From: Terfezia claveryi
Taxonomy: Eukaryota > Ascomycota > Pezizomycetes > Pezizales > Pezizaceae
Direction of reading: 5' to 3'
Length of the DNA: 64,000 bases
Assembly (NCBI GenBank): GCA_015179025.1
Contig: WHUX01000018.1
Span: forward strand, 496,001 to 560,000
Shown here: positions 1 through 12,000 of the stretch, piece by piece
How positions within the stretch are numbered: the first letter of the stretch is position 1
Layout of the letters: each line of letters opens with the position of its first letter
The notes under the pieces: model-generated
What the model was told of the DNA's origin: nothing
What the model saw: the letters and a program-made list of their open reading frames with translations, nothing else
Database searches by the model: none
Position numbers and translations under genes: made by a program

Positions 1-900
1 CGTACTGCTGTCATTAAGGGAACAGGCTCCAGCAGGCCTTAATACCGCAACTATAGGTATCCTTCAATCTCGATTTCAGGTGGCAATACCCCACTCGTAA
101 TCATATTTGGATTGTTCCTGGTAGGCGAGGAACGAGTGCCTTCTGATCGTTGGAAGGGTGATATTTGAAACGTCGATATACACTGGTTCATGGGTATAAA
201 TAGAGTCAGGTCGTCCTAGTGGGTTTCTCTATCAAACTGCATTCTCAGCAGCTGAGCAACGTCTAGGAATTGACCAACTCTCCCGGTACCTCCTGACTAA
301 CCAAGTCCTCAAGCTCATAAGAACAAATTACAATGAATACGTGCGCTTATCCATCGCTCCTGTCCGCCACAAGTACCCCACGGCTACGTCGATGAAGCTG
401 TCATCACCGGCATAGGGAATATTTTGGATATACCAGCCATACTACGATCCCTCTAAGTCTCTCAGCCCGGCAACCAATCTTCAAGGGAGATCAAAAAAAG
501 GACCAGTTGAGGACTCTCTCAGATTGACATCCAATGTGGTGGGTATGCTGCTGGTGGAATTTCGTGGTCCAAGTCCGCCATATTGAGTGCACCTGTGCCT
601 GCGGGGAGTGATGTTAGCTTGAGATGGACATTTTAGCCGTGAGAGTCATAAGAGGCCGTTAACGACATAATGGCGAGCTACCCGGAAGGTTGCTGGACAT
701 GGTTACCAGGAACTGCGCACGTTAAGAGTTGCTGCGTTACTTCCCCGTGTAGAGAACAACGACTCTTAGAGTTTATCACTCGCGCTTTTCTGTTCTGCCG
801 AGAGGCATCTTGAGTTTTCAGTCTTTCATCTGCGCGTTTCTGTTTAGCCGCGAGGCACTTGAGCTCATCTGTTTATCTTTGCTGTACATACAGATGATCA
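1..900. other. Gene-free AT-rich stretch
   Basis: No supportable gene. The only structure I see is an imperfect direct duplication of about 50 bp at roughly 780-885, where a CTCGCGCTTTTCTGTTCTGC block is followed by a similar CTGCGCGTTTCTGTTTAGC block, each leading into GAGGCA..TTGAG. Confidence 0.5.
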
Positions 901-1620
901 TTACAAGCATATCGCCGGGGCCAGGTGGGGTATGCTTGTAACGAATATATTCTTATATTAAGGGAAAATAATTACATATGGAAAGAAGGTAGCGCGGACT
1001 TAAGAAGAGGTACGGAAAAAGACTATGGGTACTAGAAAACATGCGGAATAAGACTATGAGTACTAGATACATAGAAATAATAGGAGAGATCTGGAAGAGG
1101 AGGAGGTTCCGGATGCAGAATGACCCAGGAAATCAGTGATCCTGCGCCGAGCAAGGTGACGCCTGTGTTGAAGTTCCAGAAACTCAATGCGCTTTTCTCA
1201 TGGTGGAGGCATGTTGTAGCTCAGTAATATTGCCTGTAGGTTCAGCTTGAAGTGAGAAGTGGGCTAGGGCTGCACAAGGTGTAGACGGAGGAGGTGTGAT
1301 TCAAACCAGCGTTTGATATGTCGCCATGTGGACTTCAGGTTTAGAGATACACTCGGTGATCTGTAAGTCTTCGCTTGCGTGTGCGACTTGTAATCTACAT
1401 GGAGTTGTGCGTGCTCTGTTGTGCGGGCTTATTTGTTATCGATAAGCATACCTAATTAAGTAACAAGCATACCTAATTGAGTAACGCGCAGCTCTTATTA
1501 CAAGCATATGTATGGTGACTAAGCCAAAAAAATAAGAATATTCTTGTAATGAAAATATGCTTATTTACACTTGAGGTATGCTTGTAACGAATATATGCTT
1601 GTATTAGGTATGCTTGTAAT
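901..1620. repeat. Cluster of TATGCTTGTAA motifs in both orientations
   Basis: The 11-mer TTACAAGCATA or its complement recurs here: 901-911 and 931-941 form a hairpin. Related copies start near 1441, 1461, 1498, 1556, 1576, 1590 and 1607. A longer block (GGTATGCTTGTAACGAATAT) is shared by 929-948 and 1576-1595. The arrangement resembles decayed terminal repeats of a small transposon that inserted repeatedly or duplicated internally. No coding sequence is associated. The family identity is unknown. Confidence 0.5.
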
Positions 1621-1628
1621 GAGGTTCC

Positions 1629-1756
1629 GCCGGGCCTGGCAGGTTAACTTGCCTTGTCCTGAATCCACGCGGGTTCCCGGGTGGCTCATCATGGTCTTCT
1701 TACTGGAATCGCATATGAGTGCTGAGCATGTCCCTTTTTGTAAAAAAAAAAAAAAG
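1629..1756 (+). mobile_element. SINE-like poly(A)-ended repeat, copy 1
   Basis: This is one of three copies in the window (others at 22,929-23,039 and 25,069-25,177). All share a core beginning GCCGGGCCTGGCAG, followed by ATCCACGCGGGTTCCCGGG and a GGCTCATCATGG box, then GCATATGAGT, and end in an A-run (here 1742-1754). The A-rich 3' end and dispersed positions suggest retroposition of a short non-coding element. I see no convincing tRNA A and B boxes, so its RNA of origin is unresolved. Confidence 0.5.
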
Positions 1757-4060
1757 AACAACGACTAGCAGATGTGAATAGAGCGCGTCTGGTTCTAAGT
1801 AAAATACGATGGAAAAGACGGCGCAGGCATCTGAACCACCACACCATACGAAACCAGCCCCGTTCCAGCGTACAGATTTTCTATTCCTGTATCCCTCACC
1901 CCAAACATCATCCGCCACGAGAATTGTCTGCACAATTCATGGGCTTATACTGGGATTCAGTCGTACCCATCATGCTTTAAAGTTACGGTTACTGGGTCCG
2001 CCAAGTGGAAATTTGCTGGTTAGCTTCCCGAGGCAGATTACTCCTTTTATATATACCAACGCTCCGGTTTACCCCATCCCAGGTCCTCCAGTGTGGCCGA
2101 GTGAGGGTGGATCTGCAACTTCGGTGGCTACTTCTCCTTCACGTTGGCCACATCGTCTCTGTGACTGGGAGGACTTGTGTGAATATGAATGGTTATTACT
2201 CCGGCGCCAGTAACCTTTGTGAGAAATGATGGTAAAGACTGGTGCTTGCGATTGGAATTGTATTTATTTCGAAATATATTACTTTGGATTATTTTGTGTA
2301 TATTTAAATTTTTTGCTCCATTCATTTTCTAATTCTTGCATGAAGCCAAGCGGATAAAATGAAGCATAGCCATAGCACTAGCGTAGGACTTCTTCAGGGT
2401 AACCGAGGCCCAGGCGAATATTTTGGGGTTTTTTATTAAAATGCTTCTCGAACCCCAATTTATTCCATAGCTACCTGCTCCGCACTTAAGAGGCTCAGAG
2501 TATTAGAAAGCATTTCAGTAGCACCAAGTACTGCCATGGATGATTTTTTCTGGGAGTTTACTCTGAAGGCCACCGATGCTGGATACCTAAAAAAAAAAAG
2601 CTACCTAACCTCTGAACCACGCCACAGCTGGCACACCTAGGCGAGAACTTCAATCTAAATCATTGACAAAATCCGTCCAGAAATAGGACCTAAGTACTGT
2701 TCGTGACTCATTATTTTGTACTTGCGAGATATCTCACTTTACCCAAATCCCCTGATCAGGGTGCGCACTCGGGCGGGGAATGAAAAAGGTTCAGGGTTAC
2801 ATCTGCTAAATTATCCCGAGCTGGTTAATTTGTCGCTATACGGGAATCATTATTGAATAACCAAAGCTCTCCCGTCCCGAACCACTTGGGGAAAGGGGAG
2901 GTATGTTGGCATTGCACCCAGATCCGTTACGGCAGCAGAATTATAAAGTTACCAAATCACGCTGGAATGGTTTCTCGCTAGTCGGTTTGAGACGCTAAAA
3001 CACCTCTACTAGAGAATCAACCTTTCTTACCGTAGAAACTGGCCGATAAGGAAGTGATAGTGTATAAGAAAGTATCTACGAATAAGACGCTACCGGTAAG
3101 CAGGCTCGGCACGGACTTGACATAAGAAAGGCGTAACTTGTACGTTCTATGTACGTGCTGACAATAGAAGGTTCTAGCCGCAAAAACCTCTGAACCTATG
3201 AATAAATATTATCCCACGTCTATTATCCCACGTCTATACACAAACGTCACCACTACACTGACACTTGTCCAATATGCCACTAAAATGACGATGTTGTGTT
3301 TACTACATCTATCTCTGATGATCCATTCACGTGTACAGGGTTCAAGAAACTGGGGTTGCAGAGGAGCCAGATAGCCCTACCTCAGAGAACCAACTGAGTG
3401 GGTGAGGAGGAATCTAAATCTGCCAAGGTTTACGATTGAGTCAGGATATTCTTTAAAAGAGGTGGAGATTGTAATTGGCAGGGAGAATGTGAGTGTACAT
3501 GAGGACTATGTGTTGGAAGCTATTATATTGCTTGCATTCACAAATAGTGCCTAGAATACTGTTAAGAGTACCGTGCGTAAGGAAGGTACCGGTACCTATG
3601 ATTAATAAAGTAATCGCGAGTACGACACCGAGACAGGTTTTTGCAAAACGGCATATCGTGACTAAGGTTGCGGCCTTACCCGCCAGTTTCTACAGAACCA
3701 TACTTAAGGGTACCTTCGAGCTTAAAACTGGGGAGCCACAAATGACCAAGATAGGAAGCTGATCGTAGAGAGAAAATCTAGAACAATTGAAGAACAGTTA
3801 AGCTTTTTGAAATAAATGGAATGTTAGTCAGTGTTTTGGGTTTTTCACTTATGAAGTATCTCCGAGAGCGCACAGAATTACCCTGAACCATGTTCCCTAC
3901 TAAGTATGTAGCCATTTTTTTCTAAAGAAGCCGGGATAAATTGAATAGTGAGGCAAGTTAATCAGACCGGCGAGAAGCATATACAAGCTTAAATTAGAGT
4001 GTAGCTAGAATAATGGAACTGGTGTCCATCCTGACTGCAATAAGAGAGAAGAAAGGAAAG
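1757..4060. other. Gene-free AT-rich stretch
   Basis: Only short open frames without recognisable domains or gene-like composition. A minor TATTATCCCACGTC direct duplication occurs near 3207-3235. Nothing else is supportable. Confidence 0.5.
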
Positions 4061-4320
4061 TGGAATAGACGAATGGGAAGGAATGCCTCGACTGCGTGCC
4101 ACTTTTCTTCGTCCCGCTCTTTCCTCGTCCACAGTGGCCAGTCCAGAAGTTGGTGGCCATTGGGATGAGCTTGGCTGTAGCCGCTTAGCCTCTACTATAG
4201 AGCAGTGGGAAGCTATGTGGTCGCCCGATAGGCTATCACAGTGTGGGCAGGCAGTGGACTGGGACTTGTCTCTGTGTTTAAGCCAATTATTGGACGGACT
4301 TCTATTGGTACGAGTTTAGG
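4040..4320 (-). pseudogene. Possible non-LTR retrotransposon C-terminal remnant
   Basis: On the minus strand an open segment reads NNWLKHRDKSQSTACPHCDS and continues into GDHIASHC. This gives a C-x2-C-x6-H-x4-C pattern like the zinc-binding motif found near the C-terminus of fungal LINE (Tad1-like) ORF2 proteins. Further on, a different frame reads DEEKWHAVEAF, which fits a frameshift inside one decayed coding region. There is no start codon or upstream reverse transcriptase here. The island is visibly more GC-rich than its surroundings. Assignment rests on motif recognition only. Confidence 0.4.
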
Positions 4321-5190
4321 TACAGTAGACGGCATGTCCCTCATATACAGGCACCACTCGAAATGACAATTATTCTAGCATGATGTCAGTCAAAGAGACG
4401 GATCTATGATCTATTGATATCTTTGGTGTACATGCCTGTAAAATCATTGGTGCTAATGACAATTAAATAGTTGGTGGACGTGGGGGGCTTCCCTACCTAG
4501 AACACATTCTATACACCGATACATAGGACTACGGGATCAAAGTTGGAGACTCCAGAATATGCTCAGTAGCTAATGGGAACTAGAGAGCAAGGCCGGAGAT
4601 ATTAGAGGGAACACACTAATACATCTCGACAACATAACGGGAGAAAAGCTAGGGTCGCCACAACGCTGACTAAATACCATATACAATATTATAAGCAAGC
4701 GTTTTTAAACATCACTATCACTGGCTGAGTATTAAGTATGTGGTTTTGTTCCATAAAATTGTGAAAGTAATCTGGCATTACGCTATGCTCTGCAACAACC
4801 CATGTATGCTCATGTACCCCTTAAGCACGTTGAGTGATCAAGACAGAAAGTGTGTATGCGAGTGACCTAAGCCGCTCGCGAAAGCCAAATTCTTTCAGGG
4901 GGCCTAAAGATATTGCTTTAAGATTAACTTAAGGAGACAACTGACCAACTGACAGTAACTATATAGGGCCAAACAATGAATTAATAGGGCCTTGCACTTC
5001 CCAACGACTTACAATTGTTTATGAAACCGCAGGAAGCAATCCTAAAAGAAATCCAGCCTTCAAAACAGAAGAGAGACAAATGATATCCACAGCTGGAAAT
5101 GGCATAGTGCCCATCCGCCTTAAACCAAAAAGTCCATTATATGAAATCCAAGGCAGCCGGTGCCCGTGCGAATAGATGAAGGCCCAATTG
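4321..5190. other. Gene-free stretch
   Basis: No coding or structural signal recognised. This is the 3' flank of the F-box gene on the minus strand. Confidence 0.5.
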
Positions 5191-6009
5191 CTAGCTATCT
5201 GACTCATTATCAGGTGCGTCAGGCGTAGTCGTGTTGGCACCTTCTGGCCTCAGGCCAATCATCCGGCCCGAAAGCAATGGCAAAACACGAAGGTCAACAT
5301 CTCGTGGAAATTCGGAGTCGTTTGAGTCAATTGAGCGATGAGTATTCAATCTTAGGTTGCGGACACAATTTATAGTTGACAGATTTGCCTCAGCACCTGG
5401 TGGGAGAGAGACAGGCGATGGTCTAGGAAAGCTCCTAGGAGTATGGACACTATCGCTTAAAGGCGAGTCCGGCAGGGGCCCGGAGGTTCTATGGTTATAG
5501 CTAAGGCGACGCCGAGATTCCAGTGTACCAACTTGATAACGTCCCATTTCTCTCTCGGATAGCCAAACAGCTCTCGAAAACCGTGGTTTAGCGACAGCAT
5601 TGAGGACTAATGTAAATCGGTAACTGTCATTGATATCGTGAGTGCCGCTGTCGTTTTCTCCCCATGTACTTAATATCTTGAATAATGGCACTAAAGCATT
5701 CAGGAAAGCTTTATCATTTGCCCAAATCTCCAATTCACTCTCCTCCCGATGCCTATCATACTCCGGAAGTACAATAATATAATTCAATACCTTCAGATTC
5801 CTGCGCCGGTGGGGAAAGTATGAGAAGATTGCCTTGAAATGATGGTAATCTGGAGAGCGCAGAGAAAAGAAGCGTAAATTTTCAGCATCGACAAACTGCT
5901 GGAGATGTCTGCATATTCTAGAATATGGCCTGGGAATATTACCACCAACACGGAGGTAAGACAGAATTTGCAGCAATAGTTCCGCTGGGAGATCGAGTAA
6001 AGTTGGCAT
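5191..6009 (-). CDS. F-box domain protein (272 aa)
   Basis: A single intronless frame. The N-terminus (residues 4-45) reads LLDLPAELLLQILSYL followed by an IPRPYSRICRHLQ segment, the classic F-box helix pattern (LPxELLxxIxxYL). By family knowledge it would bind Skp1 and act as substrate receptor of an SCF ubiquitin ligase. The middle (about 60-175) has no domain I recognise and contains ALVPLFKILSTWG and RFTLVLNAVAKPRF. The tail from about 175 is rich in Ser, Pro, Asp and Asn and looks disordered. No leucine-rich or WD repeats follow, so the target is unknown. Met1 is chosen because the F-box begins right after it. Fungal F-box genes are often short and variable; a truncated copy is possible. 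Confidence 0.7.
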   Translation of the reverse strand: MPTLLDLPAELLLQILSYLRVGGNIPRPYSRICRHLQQFVDAENLRFFSLRSPDYHHFKAIFSYFPHRRRNLKVLNYIIVLPEYDRHREESELEIWANDKAFLNALVPLFKILSTWGENDSGTHDINDSYRFTLVLNAVAKPRFSRAVWLSEREMGRYQVGTLESRRRLSYNHRTSGPLPDSPLSDSVHTPRSFPRPSPVSLPPGAEANLSTINCVRNLRLNTHRSIDSNDSEFPRDVDLRVLPLLSGRMIGLRPEGANTTTPDAPDNESDS

Positions 6010-9000
6010 TGGAGTTGTTGACTTTCAGGTAGCACTAACCTGTAGTCCGGGGGATAACTCTCTCGGTAATGATCGCTTCTGGTCTGCTGCAAAGTTATAG
6101 CTCTAGCTTCGCGCTCAAGCTAGGGGCCAAGATGAACTTCAGGAAGCTTCCCCGCTTTGTATTTTGCCGCACTGGAAGATGGGCCGCTTTGCTGATGCAC
6201 GTCGAACAATTTGGAGCACAGATGCAGGGATTGAGATATGCTGTACTACATCCTCAATGGCTGACACACTTATTGTTTAACGAGAAAAGATGCTTATGAT
6301 CGGCAACAAACAAGGAAAAAGAACAGCATAAATATTGAGATCGCTTGATATTCATGATTCAGTCTTCTGTTGGAAATCAGTGCTTCGCACTAAAGTAAGT
6401 ATACCAAGTACACAAACCCGAAAGTGATGAACTAGAGAAGATTAATTTGTCTGGGCTCGATGCTGCTGGAAAGGTTTCAAAAGGCTTTGAATGAAAACTC
6501 CTGAGAGTGTACGGGAGATAATGATGTAGGCAATTGATCATGGGCGAACCCTATCACCAGGTATTGGGAAATCATTTCAGTTTCGTAGAAGCAAAAAAGT
6601 TGAGAATCGAAGTAGTAGGAGAAACCGAATAAGGATCTCATACATCTAAAACTGGAAAAATTACTTGAATCAGGGCTTTGTTACTTCCCGCCTTAGGTTT
6701 AGGATTTACCCTGACATCAAGGGCCATGGAGCAAGCGATATTTGTCCAGTTATGTCATTATTATAATCATGTGAACTTTTTTCAAACCTTCTAGATAAAA
6801 ATTACTTAGTACTGGTAAAAAGGCAAAGGATTTAGTGAACTCTTGTGTCTATGGTGTAAGTACTTCCACTCGAGAATAATATTCCATCTCCTGACTCACA
6901 GAGGACCGTTACCTAAGGGTGGTATAACCTCGGCAAGGAGTTGAAACACCTTTATACAGTATGCAACACATTGACTTCCAGTAAAGCATAAATAAAGCTT
7001 TTGAGCCCTTTGAGCAGGACGGCATATATGACCGGGATGTCTAGGGGCTATTTTTACTTGAATAAGGTCTTATTTTGCGATGACCTAGAATTCAAAGGTT
7101 TCATAGTCTAAGGGTATATAAACCTAGAATTCAAAGGTTTCATAGTCTAAGGGTATATAAATAACAACCCGGCTAATACATAGACTTAATTCTTTTGATT
7201 TAACGACAAACTTCTCAAAGCTACAGAAAACAATTACGGTCAGGCCTCAGTTTACCCTGAATGAGCCAGTTCTACTGGTTAAGTTTCCTTGTATAGCTCA
7301 GTGCGTTCATTGACGCTTGCATTTCTCTTCGTTGTCCAAAAAATAAGCCGTATCGGCGGAGGCGACGCTGTGTTCAGAGCCTGCTTCTGCTGCAAAGAAT
7401 ATCAGGCGGATTCCAGTTTCACTAAGGAAAGGAAAATGGAAATATTCCCCAAAAGGTCTAGCTGTCTAAGCGCATTTCACGAGCCTCGGGAATTCGACGG
7501 GATGTAGTTCGCTTGAAGTACGCTTCATAGAAGTCTCTAATCATTGGACGATTGAGATATCTAGCCAAATCAATGAAACAGCCAAACCTAAGTTTAACAA
7601 TATCAAACCTAGCTTTCTCTATTATCTGAGAGAACTTTTTGTTTTTTCTTATTGGGTCTCATGACCAGGCAAATATGGCTCGTGGTTGGTTTCGAAGGCC
7701 TTGGTGTAAGGGGAATAATCAATTTCAAGTTATCTTGTATGAGACATATACGTAAGTATTCAAGCATTCTGACTTACAGGTCTACAAATATCTTAACCAA
7801 CATCACTTCCAAGATCATGGCAACTTTTAACAACCGTGTGTGTAAAATACACTGGTTTCTGAAATTCATGATATGAAACAGGAAATATATTACAGTATCG
7901 CGTAGCATACCAAGCTGAGGGCTCAGTTCCATCTATAGCTGCTAAAAATGGATGGAACGTACTTATGGCATCGATGGTATGTTCTAGATACCAGTACAAA
8001 CACCTCATGATATCCAAAGTTACCCAAATAGTTAGATTCTACACGAAGACTAGTATTATATACCAGCAGCCTACGTAAGTTTCATCGGAAAGGAATAACT
8101 TGTGACCAAGAAAGGGCCTAGATACTAATTCTGGGAGTGACAGGTGACCCCGCGCGGACATGCCCTAAATAGGTCATATCAACCAAGGATCCGTAAGTAT
8201 ATATAACCTCTTTGTGGAGGTGCATTGTACCTGCCCACAATGTAGCTTGCATATGTCCGAAGAATGACCGCTAGCGGAACGGGTCACTAGGGTTGCGCGC
8301 TGTGAGTTTCCGAGACTATACCTATGGGGTGTTGAGTACTACAGCTATAGCTAATTTCCCAGCAGATGCATCAAGATCGAGCTCGAGGCCAAAGAAGAGT
8401 CTAGAAGTGCATTAAATATACACAACCTAAACAAACTTCATTCTCGTATACAAGATATCAATAGCCTTAGTTAGATTAGAGCTCGAAGAGAGGCCGACGC
8501 TAACCGGATGGCCGCGGCCACAAAAAGCACGGAAGTTATACTTTCTGTGTCATGAACGGTAATCTAAAATCGTCTGATCAATACTATAAGATGGATAATT
8601 TGAAGTCGTCTGGATACACATTGATTGGGAGGTGCTCTGCCATGAGGCACTATAGATTCGTATGAATACTAGTAAGCAAATCTGATAAGTGTTACACACC
8701 GGACATGCAATGTTGATCTGATGACTTTAGAGCACTGAATTTAATACATATAATACGGATTTGGAGCATGAATGAATGAAGCTATTAAACTGTAGCTATA
8801 CAAAGACACTGAACTACAAGCTTAGAAAAACCGGGATACATCATCTCACGAGCCTAGGTGTCATAAATTAATTCGAGCACAGCATGTGTGAGGCACATGT
8901 GGAAACCTGCGTACATCCCCCACATGTGCTTTAATACTGTATATGACAGCTCTAGGTAACAGTGCCACCGAAGATCGAACTGATCATGAGGCTCTCCCGA

Positions 9001-12000
9001 CTTATAGGATACCTAGTACCATTATGTAGTCTGGTTGCACTACCCCCTCGCCAGAGGTGTGTAGCGTCATAAGCTTCCCGCTGGCAGGATATTTCGGAAA
9101 CCAGCATTTACATGTGCTGCAGCAGCCTCGTTTGCGATTGATTGTATGTATACGTAAAAGTAGATAGATGGGCGTCTGGTTGAGATATCGAGCATGCTAT
9201 ACAAGTGGAATACTATTTTACAATGGACATTAGAAATCGATATCGCATATCGCCAACTGGAAGTGCACATTCCCAATGCCCTCCAGTTCCTAGGACCTGC
9301 CTCCTCGCCAGGCGAGCGGGGGAAGGCACCAAATTCTGCAAGGCTGTAGAACCAAAGACCAAAGAAGTAACATTACGTGACATAATACCAATTGACCTCG
9401 GGATTCAGATGCATACTTCCCTGCTTCCAGTCAATTGCTTTTTTTTCCCACACCGCAATGCACGGTATGGCAAAAAACAAATCCTAACAAATGATGCATT
9501 CTGCACGACGATCGAGAGCTACCACTCAGAAGTTGTTGCGTAGTGGTGGGACCTACCGAGCTTGTCTTCCGAGTCGATGCATGTGTGGACCCAAGACGCC
9601 AGGCCTAGTGAGTGGTAATGTTATTAGTGGAGAGAGATATCTGCTAGTACGTGTTATGTATCTATATAGTACGAACATGTACTTCACTTCGTTGTGGCTA
9701 TACTGAATGAAGGAACGATTACAATCAAAGACTTTGGCATAAAGATTTGTTTCCCAGAATAACAGTACAACTGCGGTTGCAGTTGCAAAATCTAACAACG
9801 TCCCATCCAATGACAACATTCACGACGCTATTTGTGTGCAACCTTGCTGTATTACCCTACCAAATAAAGAGCAATGTGAGTATTTTACCATTTGACAAAC
9901 CCCACATACCAAAGCATTGTTTCGTTTTCAGCAAAGACTGACTAGATGCCTGATATCGTCATAAGTGCTCTTTTGCCAATGAGATAGCATCGTGCCGGCA
10001 TGAAAAGTAAGAATGCAACAACTCAGAGCAGTATGCATTTCCGGTCTTTTACCTCTACACCAATTAATCAAGATTTGTAAAATTGAACGAACATGGCTAT
10101 CCATGAATTCGGGGTTGTAAGGCAAATGCCATCCATAGAGGATCTCGTGGGTATCGATAAATCAATCAGAATGTTAACACAGTGAGCGACCTCAGCCCCA
10201 CATTGGCCGTAGGTAGGCTCCTGCTCAGCCGTGTCATTCACAAGTATATGATAAGCTGCGCTCTACCTAAATATAAGCTCCCTTGACTTTTCCGCTACAT
10301 CTAATACTGAAACATCAGCGATGTTTCACCAGGAGACACATCTGGGGAGTGCTCGGGTAGTTGGCTATTTCACCAGACTCGCCCTTATGAGTTCACCTAG
10401 AACTCAAAACCATAAACAGCTGTTCAGGACCAGGCCAATAATCCAGGCATCCCTAGATGTCTCCTAACAATATCCTAGTAAAAGCACTTAATTCTTGCTC
10501 TGTAAGGTGTAAGCGAGGGAAGATGAAGTAGACGTCTCAGGGAACCATACTATATATACATATCGGTGGCTGTTCATTCCGCTAGGTAAATTAGGCCCAC
10601 TAGCTCATGTACATGAAGTATTGCTCCCTTCTGCGTTTCAAATGTTAGCTTAAAACTCGCGATATTCCTTTTTGGTAGTACTTTGAAGTACGGTACGCAT
10701 GCAGCCCACAATTCATTGTAATAATTTCATCTTACCAGAACATCGCATACTTCAAACTCGGCCCAATTTTTTTCATTAATCATAATTGCTTCAGTCGAGA
10801 TTTGAATTTTTTTTTTCTTTTTCTCCCTCCCTTTCCTTTGCCTTACGTCTCAATCTCTTCCATAGAGGTTGAGTCACAAATCTCCACAAAACTCTTCGTG
10901 CGAACCGGGTAGAATAGGTAGATACGCCCTTGTCCATGCAAGTACTCCGTAAGTACTAAGCATATATATCAGGGTTCAAGATGGTAATCAGCACGTGGAA
11001 AGTCATGTCGATGTGGACGAGGACCAGGGGATATGGAAAGTCAGGATTGTGATTGCGTATTGTTTCTCCAACGAAAAAAGTTCAGAAACACAAATTTCTT
11101 GTAGAATTCTCCAATGTTTCCCGTCTCCTCTCCAGTTCTATGACGTCAACTCAGGCTGCTCTTGCTGGATAGATAGCATCCCCTCCTGTCCACTGTATCC
11201 AACGGATCCGGGCACTTCGAAGGCAGTGGCGACCATCCACACTCGCCTCCCTTACTTACACGTTCAAATCTCTACCTGAAATATTTGCAGGACAGTGATT
11301 CAGCTCTCGCCCAAGCATTATCATGAGCCCCAAATAGGCAAAGCATAACCTTCCGGGCTTCTGTTTGCGGGGGTATTTCCCAATATATCCCAGTATATAC
11401 CCTAGTATAAGAATTCCAAGTCGCACTCCAATGTGACACAAGGTTTCTGCTCATATAGGAGACGATTACCAAACTGAGTTTTTTGCCAGGGAAAAAAATT
11501 GAAAATATTTTCTTTTCTTATTCCTGTAGCTAGTCTGTGTAGCAAGTTGTTGAGATGCTCTATACATATACATAACCTACCCGAGATGAATTTGGAGTGG
11601 GCGGCTGGGAAACGGAGGCGCGCCTTGGTAAAGCTGGGACAATGTCCGAGCGAGCGGCCAATGATTGAAATTTCGCACAAGCGACATCATTGTGGCTGAC
11701 TTGATAAGATATGAGTCTATATTTAATATTAATAAAAGGCCGGAATTTCAGCAGCTGAGAGTTGGTCCTAACTTAGCAAGAGAGTTGTTTATTCGCGGAT
11801 GCACACATCATCTAAATACTGTAACTCCAATATTAACACTATTTCACGTGTCCTCAAAACATTTCATTAAACTCAAGCATGAAACGGTCTCCGCAATAGC
11901 CCTACCTAGAGCAGTTAGCGTCATGTGCACCTTTGTCTCACAATAGTATTGCCACCGCAATTCAGGTACAGCATATTTGTTCACTTTTAGGTTCTGTATT

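Noticed and set aside
3493..3762. 89-aa frame
   Set aside because: No domain, no splice context, composition like its AT-rich surroundings.
9205..9543. 112-aa plus-strand frame
   Set aside because: No domain or signal sequence recognised and no supporting gene structure.
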